Of a DNA stretch of 64,000 nt, positions 41,421-49,768 are shown one piece after another (the stretch's first letter is position 1; each line of letters opens with the position of its first letter). Under the pieces are notes generated by a model. The model was not told where the DNA came from. It made no database searches and saw only the letters and a program-made list of their open reading frames with translations. The translations under genes and the position numbers were made by a program. The stretch is from NCBI GenBank assembly GCA_902778455.1, contig CACYXR010000009.1, positions 62,001-126,000 of the forward strand, written 5' to 3'. This DNA comes from an uncultured Selenomonadaceae bacterium. Its GTDB lineage: Bacteria > Bacillota > Negativicutes > Selenomonadales > Selenomonadaceae.

Positions 41421-41570
41421 TTAGTTGTCATCCTCGTCCATTTCTTCTTCCTCGAGTTTTTCAGCGAAGTGCATTTCAGGCATCAAGGCGTCAAGCCATT
41501 CAACAAACTGTTCCCACGAGGAGGATATGCATTGGAACCATATATAGTTCGAGTCTTTTTCCATCTTCAT
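41421..41570 (-). CDS. Small acidic island protein 6 (49 residues)
   Basis: A very short acidic protein opening MKMEKDSNYIWFQCISSSWE and ending in a Glu/Asp-rich tail. The ATG at 41570 lies 10 bases downstream of the stop of the gene at 41581, with GAGGGGCG as ribosome site. The core WEQFVEWLDALMPEM has the same W-x-x-x-V-x-W character as the 92-residue protein. Function unknown; a weaker call because of length. Confidence 0.4.
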   Translation of the reverse strand: MKMEKDSNYIWFQCISSSWEQFVEWLDALMPEMHFAEKLEEEEMDEDDN

Positions 41571-41580
41571 CCATCGCCCC

Positions 41581-41934
41581 TCAAAGCGGTTTTTCTTTCA
41601 TATCGCGTTGCAACCTTTCCATTTCTTCGTCAATCTTGTATGCCTCATCCCAACGGGCGTCCTCTTGTTGCGGATCGTCACAAAGAACCGCTTTAATAAG
41701 CGTGTCTGCATATTGTTCTTCCAAGTGAATCATCAACTCATCACAACTCATTTCGCTTTTCTGTTGTTTGAAATCATCCGTTTCCTCCGTTAAATCAGGA
41801 AGGTTCCAGAATTTCGGAGCCTCTTTGATATCCTCCTCCGTCAAATCCGGGTCTGTTCTTAAAATTGCCTTGACCTCCTCGATGGTCTTCGCTTCTTGCA
41901 ATTTCATTGCCCGCTCAAAAATTTTGTCGTCCAT
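41581..41934 (-). CDS. Small acidic island protein 7 (117 residues)
   Basis: MDDKIFERAMKLQEAKTIEE opens a 117-residue, strongly acidic helical protein; TDPDLTEEDIKEAPKFW is a further conserved-looking block. The C-terminus is Glu/Arg-rich. AAGGAGG precedes the ATG, at the end of the preceding gene. No family recognised. The largest intact member after protein 1. Confidence 0.5.
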   Translation of the reverse strand: MDDKIFERAMKLQEAKTIEEVKAILRTDPDLTEEDIKEAPKFWNLPDLTEETDDFKQQKSEMSCDELMIHLEEQYADTLIKAVLCDDPQQEDARWDEAYKIDEEMERLQRDMKEKPL

Positions 41935-41940
41935 GAGAAA

Positions 41941-42168
41941 TCAATCCTCCTTCCACTGACTTCTCTCATTTTCCGTCCTTCGTAGGCTGCTGTCGCCTCG
42001 AAGATGTATTTTTCTTCTAATTCCCAAGTTTTCGCCATCCGTTCTTCTTTGTTGTCCATCATCAAATGTCTTCTCAATTCGTGAACTCATTGGGTGGTCT
42101 ATTCGTTGAGGCTCGATGTAGTTGTCATTGAGATATTTCTCTATCTTTGCCAGTAGTTCCTTATCCAT
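41941..42168 (-). CDS. Small island protein 8 (75 residues), similar N-terminus to the HTH-like protein
   Basis: MDKELLAKIEKYLNDNYIEP is the same pattern as MNETLLTQIEAYIEENYSEP in the gene at 38408. After about 30 residues the similarity is lost; a one-base shift gives MDNKEERMAKTWELEEKY, which looks more like the continuation in the intact protein, so this may be a frameshifted remnant. AGAGGTGG precedes the ATG. First gene of the run on the minus strand. Confidence 0.45.
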   Translation of the reverse strand: MDKELLAKIEKYLNDNYIEPQRIDHPMSSRIEKTFDDGQQRRTDGENLGIRRKIHLRGDSSLRRTENERSQWKED

Positions 42169-42248
42169 AAATCTCCACCTCTGAACTAAAACTTCCATAT
42201 CACTGCTTTAGTCAGATTATATACGAACGAAAAACAAAAAAGGTCGCT

Positions 42249-42872
42249 TTGAAAGCGACAAATGAAATAAGCAAAGCATGGCTGGACGTTCGCGCCTTCG
42301 GACAGTTGTTTGCGTTCAAGGGAGGAAAAGGGAGCGATGACGAGGGCAATACGGACGGCGTTTCCATCGGAGTCAGAGGACCGGTCTCCGTCCATACGGC
42401 GGTCAGCGTCGATCCAATCAATGCTTCCAGTATGCAGATTACCAAGAGCGTAAACGGCGAGCCTACCAAAGACGGAAAGAAAAGCAGCGATACGATGGGA
42501 ATGAAGCATCGCGTGGATTTCGGCGTATATAAGATGCAGGGCAGTATCAACGTACAGTTAGCCGAAAAGACCGGCCTCAGCGAGGAAGACGCAGAGCATA
42601 TCAAGAACGCCTTGGTCACTTTGTTTGAAAACGACGTATCGTCCGCACGGCCGGAAGGAAGCGTGGAAATGACAGAGTTTTATTGGATCGTGCATCCGAA
42701 CAAGTCGGGAAAAGTTGCGTCGGCAAAAATCCATCGCAGTGTAAAAGCCCAAAAGAAAGAAGGGGTATCTCGTGCGCGGGAATTGGCGGACTATAACTTC
42801 GACGACAGCGAATTGAAAAGCATCGATGGCCTGAAGATTGAGCATTATCGCGAGGGTGAATTGGTTTCGTGA
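42249..42872 (+). pseudogene. cas7: cas7 (csd2) of type I-C CRISPR-Cas, 5'-truncated
   Basis: The 207-residue frame is the C-terminal two thirds of Csd2/Cas7, the backbone subunit of the type I-C Cascade that binds crRNA. Recognisable blocks are WLDVRAFGQLFAF, GVRGPVSVHTAVSVDP, QITKSVNGE, DTMGMKHRVDFGVY, SARPEGS and the end GLKIEHYREGELV. Intact relatives have about 95 further residues at the front (a RAMP-like fold start). No start codon with a ribosome site is present; only TTG 42249 opens the frame. cas3, cas5, cas8, cas4, cas1 and cas2 are absent, so the system is dead. The island's small genes abut its broken 5' end. Confidence 0.85.
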
Positions 42873-42923
42873 GATTGACAATATGCACGGAAAGGTTGAA
42901 TGACAAGGGGTCTTTTTGCCCCC

Positions 42924-42956
42924 GTCGCCCTCCGCATGGAGGGCGTGGATTGAAAT
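42924..42956 (+). CRISPR. Solitary type I-C CRISPR repeat
   Basis: A 33-base repeat with the type I-C form: GTCGCCCTCC, GGAGGGCG stem partner and GTGGATTGAAAT end. It is 51 bases downstream of the cas7 remnant and in the expected orientation. No second repeat is found in the window. The base after it is the first base of the recombinase-derived sequence. Confidence 0.85.
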
Positions 42957-43751
42957 ATCAGCTTCCTGATTGTCGAGAATACGCACGAAGCCATCATTGA
43001 CAAAGACACGTTTGACATTGTTCAGCGCATCCGAGACGGAAGACGGCGGTTGACTCCCCTTGGAGAGCCGAATATGCTTTCGGGTATGCTGTACTGCGAG
43101 GATTGCTGCAAGAAACTGTACCAAGTTCGGACGAGATGCCTCAAACCCGGCCACGAATATTTTGTCTGTTCGTCATATCGTATGAAGCGGCGCGGATGCA
43201 CGGCGCATTCGATTCGCAACGTGGTAATCGAGAAAATCCTGCTGAAAGAGATTCAAAGGATTGTCTCTTATACGCGCACGAAAGAGAAAGAGTTCGTTGA
43301 GCTGGTCATGAACAAGTCCAAGGCGGAACTGGCCAAGGCCTTGCGCGAATCCAGAAAAGAGCTTGACAAAGCCCAAGAGCGGCTAAAGAAGATAGACGCT
43401 ATCTTCAAGAAGCTTTACGAAGACAACGCGGACGGCAAACTCAGCGATGAACAGTTTGCTAAAATGTTAGCGAGCTATGAGTCGGAACAGGATGAATTGA
43501 AAAGCCGTTCGGAGGAACTCAAAGCGGTCATTGCGCAGAACAACGCCAGCGCGGAGGACGCCAATCGGTTCATTTCCAAAGTGCGGAAGCACAACGACAT
43601 TAAGGAACTCAGCGCTGGGTTGATCCGTGAGTTTGTGGAAAAGATTTACGTATCTGAGAAGCAAGTAGTTGACGGTAAAAAGGTGCAAAAAATAAGAATC
43701 CTGTGGAACTTTATCGGAGAATTCACTCCACCCACAGGATTCAAGGGTTAA
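42957..43751 (+). pseudogene. Large serine recombinase, 3' fragment
   Basis: A 264-codon frame that opens immediately after the CRISPR repeat (ISFLIVENTHEAIIDKDTFD), with a stop codon inside the repeat upstream. It includes the end of the Recombinase domain, a zinc ribbon (CEDCCKKLY, C-x-x-C-x-x-C-like with later CS and GC), a long coiled coil (about 120-210) and a C-terminal DUF4368-like end. The N-terminal catalytic Ser-recombinase domain is missing, so it cannot act. It is a remnant of an integrative element. AT-rich bias ends near 43750. Confidence 0.85.
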
Positions 43752-43806
43752 AAATGATCTTTATTGCGCATTGACTACGGCGGGGTTTTCTGTTGGAAGG
43801 AATTCC

Positions 43807-46683
43807 TTATGCGCAGTCGTGAGCCTCGATAAACTCGACGTATTTCTCCTTCGGCATCGGGCGGGAGAACAGGAAGCCCTGACCGTAGGTGCAGCCGTTT
43901 TCCAGCAGCAGGCGCTCCTGCTCCTCGGTCTCGACGCCCTCACAGAGCACCAGCATATCAAGACTGGCGCCGAAATTCACCACGTTTTTGAGGATCATCA
44001 GACCACGGTCGGATTTCTCGGAAGCCAGCAGCATGCTCCTGTCGATTTTCATCACATCCATCGGCAGATGCTGCAGCATGGCGATGGACGAATAGCCGGT
44101 GCAGAAATCGTCCATGGCGATGATGTACCCCATGTCCCGGAGCGCCGCGACAATCGACGCCGCGCTGGTAGACTCCTCCTTCGTGTCGTAGTCGATGAAA
44201 GCGGTCTCGGTCAGCTCCAGCTCGACCGCGTTGTCAGGCAGGCCGGAGGACTCCTTGAGCTCGCGCATGCGCTCGACAAACCCCGCCTCGCGCATGTGCA
44301 GCCCGGACAGGTTCACCGCGATGGGAACCAGTTTCCCGCTCTCCTCCAAAAATTTCTGCTGCAGCTTGCAGACCTGCTCCAGCATATAGTAGTCGAAAGA
44401 AATAATAAAGCCGTTCTTCTCAAAGAGGTCGATAAACTTGAAGGGCATCAGGAAGCCAAGCTCCGGGCTTTGCCAGCGAACCAGCGCCTCGGCGCCGATG
44501 ATTTTATGGGTGCGGAGGTCGTATTTCGGCTGGAGCCAAACCTCGAACTCCTCGTTTTCCAGCGCCTTGCCCATCAGGGATTCGATTTTCTTTTCCTGCA
44601 CCCGCCGTTTTTGCAGTTCCTCATCGTAGACGCCGATGATTTCCCCATGCTGCACGGCCTCGTTCCGCGCCACGTCGGCATGCGCCATCATGTGACGCAA
44701 ATCCACGGGAATCTCCGTCGGGAGGTCACAGAGACCGGCCCTGTAGCTCATGCGGACATCCGCGTTCTCGCCCTCGAACTCGGAAACCTCCGCCATCAGC
44801 TTTTCCGTCGCTTCCTTGGAGGTTATGCCTTCCACCTTCCGGCAGACCAGGAACATTTCCGAAAGCTCCGAGCTGATGCCGTCGTAAAGAATCCAGTCGT
44901 TCTTCGCCTTCATTTCCCCGATCAGCTTCCGGATTCCTGCGTACAGGACTTCCGGGTCGTAAGCGGCCCTCAAAAGGTCGAAGCGGTAGACGCTGAGGTT
45001 CATCACAAACAGCGCGCCAGCCAGCAAATCTTCTTTATGGCGTTTCCGGATCAGGTCCGGCGCGAATTGTTCCAGCCAGCTTATGGTGTGCGTGCCGGTC
45101 AGGGGATTCCGATAGGCCGCGTCGAAAAGCTGCAGCGAGGATTTTTCGCGGATCCGGCCGATATAGGCCAGCACGCCGATGGCGATCGCGGCGGCTGCCA
45201 GCACCGCGCCGACAACCCCCAACGGATTCTCGTAAATAAAGGTCTTCCAGTTTTGCTCCGGCGTTGTCTGCGTCATATATTTCTGCACAATCTGCTGGAT
45301 TCTCGCTTCACCGATATGGGCAATTTCCTTGTTGATGATGCTGAGCAGCAGCGGGTCGGCCTGCTCGCTGACGGCCATCGCCATGTGGGAACGGGCGACG
45401 CCCTGTCCGCTGGTATAGAGGTCGTTGTAATTGGCAAGCTCCTGCTGGACCGTGAAGGATTTCGCGAAAAGCACGTCCGCTTTCCTTCGGCTCACTGCTT
45501 CGTAACAGTCCGAAAAGGTTTCGCACCAGAGAATCTTATCGGGGGGGAAGTTTTTCGAGACGTAATTCTGAATAAAGAAATGATTGCGGGGGCAAGCCAC
45601 CTTCGGCGAGTCGGGGATTTCCCCGTATCGGCGCATAACCGGCACATATTCAAAATCCAAATACGGGGTCGTGATATTCGCCTTGTGCTCATCGGCCCGG
45701 TTGTAGTTCGCGTTGAAATGGGTCGCGACGTCGATTTTTCCCTCGCCCAGGAGCCACATCATTTCCGTGTTGTTCTTTGTCTTTTGCAGCTCGAAGCGGA
45801 CGCCCAGATCGGTCTCTGCAATGTCCAATATGTCCCGGATAACCCCCTTGGCCTCGTCGCCCTCGAAATAGGTCAGCGGCGGCTGGTGACCGGAGGTGGC
45901 CGCGAGGATGACCGGATGGGCGCGCAGATATTCCCGTTCCTCACCGCTCAGCACCAGCGGGACGCCGCCCGTATGATGCAGGGAAACGGCCCGGAAATTC
46001 GGGTCGATCAGCAGCGTCTTCTGGATGCCCGACTCGAGAACCTGCTTGACGTCCGTCCTGCCCTTCCGCACGGCAAGAAGGATATTGGCCGGAAACAGGA
46101 TCCGCTCCACGGGCACCGCTTCGTCAAACACGAAATCGCTGGTGATATAGCCGCCGATATACCCATACCGGAAATCCTTGTGCAGCGAATCCAAGTCGTC
46201 ATAAGGCACAAGCTCGAATTCGCCGAGAGCGCCCAGCGCGGTTTCTTCGGGATGGCTTTGGAAATAATCGACCATCACGCCGTAAAGCGGCGTGTAATAG
46301 CCGACACGGAGCGGTCCGCTCTGCGTCGTACCGTAAGGGTGTGAAAGATAGACGGGAGTCGCGGCGATATACCGCCCCACGAAGTCCATCGTCTCCGTCC
46401 CGTTGGTCAGGCGCGTCACAACCCCCGCGAACACATCGATTTCCCCTTCAGCCAGCGCGCGCTCCGCGTCCCCCGGCGCGATTTCATGGTAAGACGTGTT
46501 GTATTCCGTATAGGCCATGGCCTTCTCGATATTCTCGTAAATCGCCCCGGAATAATCGCCGTTCGCGTCCTGCGTGAAATACTCCGGCGATTTCACATAG
46601 CCGACCTTCAGCAAGGGCTCTGCTTCACACGGGCTCGCGAAAAAGATCGCCGCCAGCAAAATGAGACACAACCGGCACAACAT
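43807..46683 (-). CDS. c-di-GMP phosphodiesterase with two solute-binding sensor domains
   Basis: A 958-residue protein: signal peptide (1-21), two tandem periplasmic solute-binding type 3 domains (about 24-245 and 255-490) as in BvgS-type sensors, one transmembrane helix (about 500-520), a degenerate GGDEF (NPLTGTHTISW; GGDEF motif absent) and an EAL domain (about 700-955). EAL residues are present: EALVRW, NLSG, ELTETA, DDFCTGYSS (DDFG is DDFC), KIDR, CEGVET and YGQGF. It should break down c-di-GMP in response to a periplasmic ligand, perhaps an amino acid. Next to a cyclase. Confidence 0.9.
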   Translation of the reverse strand: MLCRLCLILLAAIFFASPCEAEPLLKVGYVKSPEYFTQDANGDYSGAIYENIEKAMAYTEYNTSYHEIAPGDAERALAEGEIDVFAGVVTRLTNGTETMDFVGRYIAATPVYLSHPYGTTQSGPLRVGYYTPLYGVMVDYFQSHPEETALGALGEFELVPYDDLDSLHKDFRYGYIGGYITSDFVFDEAVPVERILFPANILLAVRKGRTDVKQVLESGIQKTLLIDPNFRAVSLHHTGGVPLVLSGEEREYLRAHPVILAATSGHQPPLTYFEGDEAKGVIRDILDIAETDLGVRFELQKTKNNTEMMWLLGEGKIDVATHFNANYNRADEHKANITTPYLDFEYVPVMRRYGEIPDSPKVACPRNHFFIQNYVSKNFPPDKILWCETFSDCYEAVSRRKADVLFAKSFTVQQELANYNDLYTSGQGVARSHMAMAVSEQADPLLLSIINKEIAHIGEARIQQIVQKYMTQTTPEQNWKTFIYENPLGVVGAVLAAAAIAIGVLAYIGRIREKSSLQLFDAAYRNPLTGTHTISWLEQFAPDLIRKRHKEDLLAGALFVMNLSVYRFDLLRAAYDPEVLYAGIRKLIGEMKAKNDWILYDGISSELSEMFLVCRKVEGITSKEATEKLMAEVSEFEGENADVRMSYRAGLCDLPTEIPVDLRHMMAHADVARNEAVQHGEIIGVYDEELQKRRVQEKKIESLMGKALENEEFEVWLQPKYDLRTHKIIGAEALVRWQSPELGFLMPFKFIDLFEKNGFIISFDYYMLEQVCKLQQKFLEESGKLVPIAVNLSGLHMREAGFVERMRELKESSGLPDNAVELELTETAFIDYDTKEESTSAASIVAALRDMGYIIAMDDFCTGYSSIAMLQHLPMDVMKIDRSMLLASEKSDRGLMILKNVVNFGASLDMLVLCEGVETEEQERLLLENGCTYGQGFLFSRPMPKEKYVEFIEAHDCA

Positions 46684-46703
46684 ACCCGCGTCCCCCCTTC
46701 TTT

Positions 46704-48260
46704 CTATCGTATCGCGGTTTCCCTCCGCAGTGTTTTCGCCTTGTACAGGCTCTTGTCGGCCTCGCGCATCAGTCCCAAAATATCGGCGTCCGGCGAGCAG
46801 ACAAACTCCGCTGCGCCCATGGAAAGCTCCACGAGGTACGGTTTCCGGCTGCTCTCGTTGTATTCCCGAAGCAGCCTGCGCACCCCTTCAATAGCCTTGG
46901 CGCTGTCGCCATGCTGCCCAAAAGCCAGAATCACGAACTCGTCGCCCCCCGAGCGGCTGATCACAGCATCCTCGCCGAAGCCCTCCATGAGCAGCCGGGC
47001 CGCGGCACAAAGCGCATCGTCCCCCGCCGCATGGCCGATTTCGTCATTGATGTGCTTCAGATGGTCAAGATCGGCAAGAACAATCATCGCTACCTGCCCT
47101 TCGTGCTCGGCCATCGCTTCCCCGGCCTTCCGCTTGAATCCGAAACGATTGAACAGTCCTGTCAATTCGTCGGACAAAGCCTGCTGCTCCATCTTTTTGT
47201 TCTCGTCTTGGATGGAGCGCATTTTCTCGACGCCCCGCGCCAACGCCCCGATCTCGTCCACGCCGCTTTCCAGCGCCGGCTCGTCACCGATGCTTTGGAA
47301 CTCGCTGGCGATTTTATGCAGGGGCTCCGAGATGGTGTGCGCGAAAAACCGGACAATCACGAAGGCCAAAAGGATCGTGACGAAGAACACCGCCGCTACA
47401 GCCTCCAAAAGCTGGCGGATCCGGGCGTTCACCCGCTCCTGGGGAAAAGAGGAAACAATCGCCCATCGGTTGCCCGAAAGATCGAAAGGCGTCACAGCGG
47501 CAAATCGCTCCGTGCCGTCGGACGCGCGGAACTTCGTGAAGGTCTGCTCCTCCGCGGCGATTGCTGTCCGGATCGCCTCTTCCAGCCGGTCGTCCGTCGC
47601 GTTTTCCCCGACAAACTTCGGGGGATCGGCGATCCCCGATTGCTCTCTGCACCCGACCACCAGCCCGTCCTCAGCGATGATGTAAATACTTTCGTCCGAG
47701 AAAATCTCTTTCTCCAACACCTTTTCCACCAAGGTGTAAAGATGGACGGAAGCGAACAGCACGCCGCGCAGCTCGCCGTCCGAGAAAACCGGCTGGAGCA
47801 CCATTGTCTGCATTTTCCGCGTTGTCTCGCCGAGGAACGGTTTGGTGATATAGGGCAGTCCGGTACGGACCACCCGCTGGAAGTATTCCCGCGAGCCGCG
47901 GTCGAGACGCACGCCGTCGGCGCGAATCGTCTGCCCGTCCGGGCGGGCGAACAGAATCTGCCCATTCAGCGGGCTCGTCTTTTTCAATGCGTTCAGTTCC
48001 CCCAGGACGACCGCCTCGTCCTCCGAAAGCAGCGCGTCGGGATGGGCCGCCGCCACCTTCAGCGGCAAATGGATATCCGCCACGGAAATCTGCATCCGCA
48101 GCGCCGCCTCGTTCCCGATGCACCGCGCTAACAGCACGTTGCCTCGTGAAAGGAAATCGCTGGCCATATAATAGGTGACGCCGGAACTCAGTACAAAGCA
48201 AAGCGCCAACAGCGGAAGCAGCAGCAGCATAAACTTGGCATTGACCGATTTGATCCTCAT
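46704..48260 (-). CDS. Cache-GGDEF diguanylate cyclase
   Basis: A 518-residue membrane protein: transmembrane helix (about 10-32), dCache-like extracytoplasmic domain (35-275), second helix (about 285-308), HAMP-like linker and GGDEF domain (about 350-515). The active site reads RSGGDEFVIL and substrate residues are seen in LADLDHLKHINDEIGH. The RxxD inhibitory site before GGDEF is missing, so feedback inhibition is unlikely. It makes c-di-GMP and sits 20 bases upstream of the EAL protein gene on the same strand, forming a make/break pair. A parS site lies 127 bases upstream. Confidence 0.92.
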   Translation of the reverse strand: MRIKSVNAKFMLLLLPLLALCFVLSSGVTYYMASDFLSRGNVLLARCIGNEAALRMQISVADIHLPLKVAAAHPDALLSEDEAVVLGELNALKKTSPLNGQILFARPDGQTIRADGVRLDRGSREYFQRVVRTGLPYITKPFLGETTRKMQTMVLQPVFSDGELRGVLFASVHLYTLVEKVLEKEIFSDESIYIIAEDGLVVGCREQSGIADPPKFVGENATDDRLEEAIRTAIAAEEQTFTKFRASDGTERFAAVTPFDLSGNRWAIVSSFPQERVNARIRQLLEAVAAVFFVTILLAFVIVRFFAHTISEPLHKIASEFQSIGDEPALESGVDEIGALARGVEKMRSIQDENKKMEQQALSDELTGLFNRFGFKRKAGEAMAEHEGQVAMIVLADLDHLKHINDEIGHAAGDDALCAAARLLMEGFGEDAVISRSGGDEFVILAFGQHGDSAKAIEGVRRLLREYNESSRKPYLVELSMGAAEFVCSPDADILGLMREADKSLYKAKTLRRETAIR

Positions 48261-48386
48261 AGACGTTCTCCATTATCGTCATTTTATCGTTCCAATAATA
48301 ATTATATATTGAAAATAAGCGTCTGACAACAATAGGAATAAGAAATCGCAGCTCGTTTTTCATTTTATTTTCAGGTTATGTTCGTT

Positions 48387-48402
48387 TGTTTCACGTGAAA
48401 CA
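48387..48402. other. parS: parS centromere-like site
   Basis: TGTTTCACGTGAAACA, a perfect 16-bp parS, in the same longer context (GTTATGTTCGTTTGTTTCAC) as at 26862. It lies between the cyclase gene and the terminator of the DUF6765 gene. Confidence 0.93.
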
Positions 48403-48413
48403 ATTTCGTAAAT

Positions 48414-48445
48414 AAAAAACGCCGACGGGATGGTCGGCGTTTTTT
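48414..48445 (-). terminator. Terminator after the DUF6765 gene
   Basis: AAAAAACGCCGAC and its complement with a 6-base loop; T-runs on both strands. Confidence 0.85.
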
Positions 48446-48453
48446 ACGTAGTC

Positions 48454-49464
48454 TCAATAGATCGGCGTGCTTTTCAGCACAAAGATGTCGTGTTCCTCCA
48501 GTTCGTCGCGGACCCAGTCGAAATGGTCGTTGATCTCGTCGTAGAACTGGCGGCGGAAGTCCATGTCCTCGAAGATATACGGGATGCTGTATTCCGCCGT
48601 CGCGTCGTTGTCGTCGAAGTCCTCGATCTCGAAATAATTCTCGTGGATGCGCCGCAGCCATTCCTGATACCGCTCGTTGATGTCGTCGGACTGGATGCCT
48701 TTGAAGCTCTTCATGATCTTCTTTTTTTGCTCCTCGGACAGACCGGTGACTTCCTCGCCGCTGACCTTCTGCAGGATGCGGAAGATTTCCTCGGCGGCCT
48801 CCATGAACTCGTCCCAGTTCTTGCGCCCGTCGGTGAAGCGCTCGCCGCTCTTCCACCAGAGATAGGGCATGTCGGGGCAATGGACGGCGGCGGCGTGGCC
48901 GAGGGGCATGACCTCGTCGAGAATCTTGCTGACGAAGGCCGACGCGCCGAGAATGTCGTCCAGCACCTTCTCGACGACGGAGCCGGAGGTCACGAAGATC
49001 AGGTCCTGCACCTTGTTGACGATGTTGTTGATGCCGGCGAACTCCTGATGCGCCCAGGTGTCGGCAAAGACGTGCAGGCCGACGCCGAGGCGGAACGTGT
49101 AATTCGTATTGTCCAGCGTCGTTTCCAGCAGACGGTCGGCGAGCTTGTGGGAAAGCTCGCTGTTCTTCTTGCAGATCAGCTGCTCCTCCTGCGTGTCGCC
49201 CTCGAGGCCCGGCAGGAAGTGGAACGGGATCCAGATCTCGCGATTGCCCTTGCCGCTGACGTTGCCCCAGATATTCTGGCAGGAATAACGGACATGGACG
49301 CCCTCGGCGATGTTCCTCTTTTCCTCCTCGTCGGAGAAGGGCGTCGAGTCGAAATTGTCGTCCACCAGCTGAGACGCGGAAGCGATCAGATTCGCGTTCT
49401 CGCTGCCGAACTTCGCCCAGCGGGCAAGCACATAGACCGTGCCGTAGTGAAAATCGATATCCAT
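48454..49464 (-). CDS. DUF6765 family protein
   Basis: A 336-residue soluble protein with the DUF6765 pattern: MDIDFHYGTVYVLARWAKFG at the start, then GVGLHVFADTWAHQEFAGI, which looks like a zinc-binding core similar to that of bacterial phospholipase C-type helical enzymes. No signal peptide is seen. Function unknown, possibly hydrolase. The start 49464 follows AGGTGT and gives the family N-terminus. It is followed by the terminator at 48414-48445. Confidence 0.75.
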   Translation of the reverse strand: MDIDFHYGTVYVLARWAKFGSENANLIASASQLVDDNFDSTPFSDEEEKRNIAEGVHVRYSCQNIWGNVSGKGNREIWIPFHFLPGLEGDTQEEQLICKKNSELSHKLADRLLETTLDNTNYTFRLGVGLHVFADTWAHQEFAGINNIVNKVQDLIFVTSGSVVEKVLDDILGASAFVSKILDEVMPLGHAAAVHCPDMPYLWWKSGERFTDGRKNWDEFMEAAEEIFRILQKVSGEEVTGLSEEQKKKIMKSFKGIQSDDINERYQEWLRRIHENYFEIEDFDDNDATAEYSIPYIFEDMDFRRQFYDEINDHFDWVRDELEEHDIFVLKSTPIY

Positions 49465-49486
49465 AGTACACCTCAATCGTCAAAAA

Positions 49487-49744
49487 TCATTGTTCACACT
49501 GTGTGACCCCGTATTCGTAAATCGTATCGCTCGGGAGATCGATCGCATCGTTCCAAAACACGCAGGTACGGCTTTCGTCCAGCTGCACCTGCTGGAAAAG
49601 TCCTGTTATTGTCATTAAATCCTCATACCCCGGAAGCGTGCGGATATCTTCCTTCACGTCGTAAATCACAGTCCGCCCGTCATCAAAAACAGCACGCAGG
49701 CAATAATCCGGGAGCGGATTGATCTCTTTGATTCGCTGCAGCAT
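49487..49744 (-). CDS. DUF2442 protein
   Basis: An 85-residue protein of the DUF2442 type (NPLPDYCLRAVFDDGRTVIY and FWNDAIDLPSDTIYEYG). Such genes lie next to DUF4160 genes in many bacteria, in a toxin-antitoxin-like arrangement, and here too: the DUF4160 gene ends 24 bases before it. The operon role is inferred. Confidence 0.85.
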   Translation of the reverse strand: MLQRIKEINPLPDYCLRAVFDDGRTVIYDVKEDIRTLPGYEDLMTITGLFQQVQLDESRTCVFWNDAIDLPSDTIYEYGVTQCEQ

Positions 49745-49768
49745 GAAAACCCCCTCTTCTGACGTTGG

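Noticed and set aside
39991-42198. Plus-strand frames opposite the small acidic genes (for example 39965-40429, 40855-41223)
   Set aside because: They are Ser/Phe/Leu-rich mirror frames of Glu/Lys-rich genes and lack ribosome sites.
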